Of a stretch of DNA of 6,752 nucleotides, positions 4,421 through 6,752 are shown one piece after another. The DNA comes from Sphingomonas sp. (lineage in GTDB: Bacteria; Pseudomonadota; Alphaproteobacteria; Sphingomonadales; Sphingomonadaceae): the NCBI GenBank assembly GCA_025981625.1, contig JAICXF010000075.1:1-6752 (forward strand), given 5' to 3'. Below the pieces are notes generated by a model. The model was given only the letters and a program-made list of their open reading frames with translations, had not been told where the DNA came from and did no database searches. The position numbers and the translations under genes are program-made. The stretch's first letter is position 1. The number at the start of each line of letters is the position of its first letter.

Positions 4421-6409
4421 ATGCAGCCGACCGACCGCCGCCTAGCCAACGCCATCCGCGCCTTGTCGATGGACGCTGTCGAGACGGCGAACAGCGGGCA
4501 TCCCGGCATGCCGATGGGCATGGCCGACGCGGCGACGGCGCTCTTCACGCGGCACCTGAAGTTCGATGCTTCCGATCCGAAGTGGCCCGACCGGGACCGC
4601 TTCATCCTGTCCGCCGGCCATGGCTCGATGCTGATCTATTCGCTGCTCTACCTGACCGGGTACGATCGGCCGACCCTCGAGGACATCAAGCGCTTCCGCC
4701 AGCTCGGCTCACCGACCGCCGGTCATCCGGAGAATTTCGAGCTTCCGGGCATCGAGGTCACCACCGGCCCGCTCGGGCAGGGCGTCGCGATGGCGGTCGG
4801 GATGGCGATCGCGGAGCGGCATCTCAACGCAGCATATGGCGACGAGCTCGTCGATCACCGCACCTTCGTGATCGCCGGCGACGGCTGCCTGATGGAGGGC
4901 GTCAACCACGAGGCCGCAGGGCTTGCCGGCAACCTCCGTCTGGGGCGGCTGATCGTCCTTTGGGACGACAACAAGATCACCATCGACGGATCGACCGATC
5001 TGTCACGCAACGAGGATGTGATCGCCCGTCACCGGGCTGCGCAGTGGCACACCTGCGAATGCGACGGCCTCGACGCGGCCGATGTGAGCAGGGCAATTTC
5101 CGAGGCCATCGCGGATCCGCGGCCGAGCCTCATCCGCTGCAGGACGATCATCGGCTTCGGCGCGCCCAACAAGCAGGGCACCGCCGCTACGCACGGCGCG
5201 GCACTCGGCAAGGAAGAAGTCGAGGCGGCGCGTGAGGGTCTCGGGCTCGCTCCGACCGAATTCACCGTTCCCGACGATGTGCTTACGGCGTGGCGGACGG
5301 CGGGCAAACGGGGAGCCGTGGAGCACGCCCTGTGGAGAGAGCGGCTCGAGCAGAGCGGCCGCAAGGTCGAGTTCCTGGCGCAAATGGGCGGCAAGGTCGG
5401 GGACGCGTGGCTGAGGCCTTATCTGGACAAGCTGTTCGTCGACCTGAAGCCGGTTGCGACCCGCAAGGCTTCGGAAATGGCGCTCGAGGCGATCAACGTC
5501 GCGATTCCGGCGACGATCGGCGGTTCGGCCGACCTCACCGGCTCGAACAATACGAAGACCAAGGCGCTGGAGCCGCTGACTGCTGACAATTACGCAGGGC
5601 GCTACATGTATTACGGCATTCGCGAGTTCGGCATGGCGGCGGCGATGAACGGCATGGCGCTGCACGGCGGCGTTATTCCGTACGGCGGCACCTTCCTCGT
5701 CTTCACCGATTATGCACGGCCGGCGATCCGGCTGTCCGCGCTTCAGCGGGCGCGGGTCGTCTATGTCATGACCCACGATTCGATTGGCCTGGGCGAGGAC
5801 GGGCCGACCCACCAGCCGATCGAGCATCTGCAGAGCCTGCGCGCGATTCCGCAACTCGAAGTGTACCGGCCCGCGGACGCCGTCGAGACCGCGGAATGCT
5901 GGGCCCTGGCGCTGCAGAGCGAAGAGCCAACCATTCTCGCGCTCACTCGGCAGAACCTCGCCCCGGTGCGCACGGAACCGGCCAATGAAAATCTCTCCGC
6001 GCGGGGCGCCTACCGGCTGAAAGCGGCGGAAAACAATCGCAAAGTAATCATCGTTGCCACCGGATCCGAAGTCGAGATCGCGCTCGGCGCCGCCTCCCTG
6101 CTTGAACAGCAGGGGATCGGCACCGACGTGGTTTCCATGCCCTGCACCGAGCGCTTCGATGCGCAGCCGCGCGAGTATCGCGAGGACATCCTGCCGGACG
6201 TCGGCAACCGCGAGATCCTGCGCGTGTCCGTCGAGGCGGGCACCACCTTCGGGTGGGAGCGATACGTCGGGCTCCACGGCCTCAAGATCGGCATCGACCG
6301 ATTCGGGGTCTCGGCGCCGGGGCCTGACGCCTACAATTTCTTCGGCTTGACGGCCGACAAGATCGTCACACGCATCACGGATTTCATGAGGACGAGAGGT
6401 ATTCAATGA
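4421..6409 (+). CDS. tkt: Transketolase
   Basis: Transketolase moves two-carbon units from ketoses to aldoses using thiamine diphosphate, linking the pentose phosphate pathway with glycolysis in the cytosol. The 662-residue length is full for the family. The three expected domains are complete. The cofactor and substrate residues are visible: NSGHPG with H27, GHGSM with H67, GHPE with H102, the thiamine diphosphate motif GDGCLMEG (153-160) continuing to WDDNK (N184), H258 in ATHGA, the catalytic glutamate E402 in REFGM, and signature GEDGPTHQPIEHL (458-470) with H464. The C-terminal domain ends with the typical FGWERYVG and APGPDAYNFFGL. The family N-terminus (RRLANAIRALSMDAV) confirms the start, although GGAG lies only 3 bases from the ATG. 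The TGA stop overlaps the gap start as ATGA. The 467-codon frame on the opposite strand is a shadow. Confidence 0.97.
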   Translation: MQPTDRRLANAIRALSMDAVETANSGHPGMPMGMADAATALFTRHLKFDASDPKWPDRDRFILSAGHGSMLIYSLLYLTGYDRPTLEDIKRFRQLGSPTAGHPENFELPGIEVTTGPLGQGVAMAVGMAIAERHLNAAYGDELVDHRTFVIAGDGCLMEGVNHEAAGLAGNLRLGRLIVLWDDNKITIDGSTDLSRNEDVIARHRAAQWHTCECDGLDAADVSRAISEAIADPRPSLIRCRTIIGFGAPNKQGTAATHGAALGKEEVEAAREGLGLAPTEFTVPDDVLTAWRTAGKRGAVEHALWRERLEQSGRKVEFLAQMGGKVGDAWLRPYLDKLFVDLKPVATRKASEMALEAINVAIPATIGGSADLTGSNNTKTKALEPLTADNYAGRYMYYGIREFGMAAAMNGMALHGGVIPYGGTFLVFTDYARPAIRLSALQRARVVYVMTHDSIGLGEDGPTHQPIEHLQSLRAIPQLEVYRPADAVETAECWALALQSEEPTILALTRQNLAPVRTEPANENLSARGAYRLKAAENNRKVIIVATGSEVEIALGAASLLEQQGIGTDVVSMPCTERFDAQPREYREDILPDVGNREILRVSVEAGTTFGWERYVGLHGLKIGIDRFGVSAPGPDAYNFFGLTADKIVTRITDFMRTRGIQ

Positions 6410-6752
6410 CCAGAGTCGCCATCAACGGATTCGGCCGCATCGGCCGCCTCGTCGCCCGCGCCATCCTCGAGCGGCCGGACTGCGGCCTCGAGCTGGTCAG
6501 CGTCAACGACCTCGCCGATGCCAAGGCCAACGCCTGGCTGTTCAAGCACGACAGCGTCCACGGCAAGTTCCCGGGCGAGGTCACGACCGACGGAACCGAC
6601 ATCATCGTCGACGGCAAGCGCATTCACGTGACGGCCGAGAAGGATCCCGCCAAGCTCCCCCACGCGGCAAATCGGGTCGAGATCGCGCTCGAATGCACCG
6701 GCTTCTTCACCGACCGCGCGGGCGGCGAGGCGCACATCCAGGCCGGCGCCAA
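6406..6752 (+). CDS. gap: Glyceraldehyde-3-phosphate dehydrogenase, N-terminal part
   Basis: Only the first 115 codons lie in the window; the gene runs off its right edge without a stop. It begins MTRVAINGFGRIGR, the dinucleotide-binding start of type I GAPDH, followed by SVNDLADAKANAWLFKHDSVHGKF, which is close to the family pattern, and by CTGFFTDR. The aspartate in VNDL (D35) is the residue that usually favours NAD over NADP, so a glycolytic NAD-dependent enzyme is likely (inference). The catalytic cysteine region lies beyond the edge. GAGAGG about 6 bases before the ATG is a good ribosome site, located within the end of tkt, and the ATGA overlap with tkt indicates coupled translation. It catalyses oxidation and phosphorylation of glyceraldehyde 3-phosphate in the cytosol. 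pgk often follows in related genomes but is not in view. Confidence 0.95.
   Translation, partial: MTRVAINGFGRIGRLVARAILERPDCGLELVSVNDLADAKANAWLFKHDSVHGKFPGEVTTDGTDIIVDGKRIHVTAEKDPAKLPHAANRVEIALECTGFFTDRAGGEAHIQAGA

Noticed and set aside
5003..6406. 467-codon open frame on the minus strand within tkt
   Set aside because: It is fully antisense to a clearly recognised transketolase; arginine-rich and aspartate-rich composition is typical of a GC-rich shadow frame.

Overview
The window is a GC-rich, densely packed stretch of chromosome from an alphaproteobacterium, most likely a member of the Sphingomonadales. The evidence is the set of genes and their order: a DUF2842 membrane protein, a membrane-anchored SleB-type cell wall hydrolase, a small coiled-coil gene joined to zapA, a 6S RNA between zapA and the 5-formyltetrahydrofolate cyclo-ligase gene, and transketolase overlapping glyceraldehyde-3-phosphate dehydrogenase. 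The genus cannot be fixed from the sequence alone. I see no insertion sequence, integrase, CRISPR array, phage gene, tRNA or rRNA.

Layout. Positions 42-806 (+) encode a membrane-anchored J-domain protein. It converges, sharing the 4 bases of the two stop codons, on a leftward cluster: a 49-residue membrane-anchored peptide (2266-2415), a DUF2842 protein (1958-2182) and the SleB-type hydrolase (803-1930). An AT-rich intergenic region (2416-2639) separates this cluster from a rightward cysteine-rich lipoprotein gene (2640-3014). That gene in turn converges, again with a 4-base stop overlap, on a second leftward cluster: a ZauP-like coiled-coil gene (4118-4291), zapA (3789-4118), 6S RNA (about 3638-3786) and the cyclo-ligase gene (ends at 3011). 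A divergent intergenic region (4292-4420) then leads to rightward tkt (4421-6409) and gap (from 6406, cut by the window end).

How the parts work together. The ZauP-like/ZapA pair should organise the FtsZ ring at midcell. 6S RNA adjusts RNA polymerase to growth state, and its 3' end runs almost directly into the folate cyclo-ligase gene, as in the classic zapA-ssrS-ygfA arrangement. Transketolase and GAPDH form a translationally coupled central-carbon unit. The hydrolase, DUF2842 protein, small peptide, J-protein and lipoprotein are envelope proteins whose exact roles are not known. No clearly new defence or mobile system is visible. The points most worth a second look are the unusually tight 6S RNA locus, the probable ZauP homologue, the unannotated 49-residue gene and the AT-rich intergenic island.
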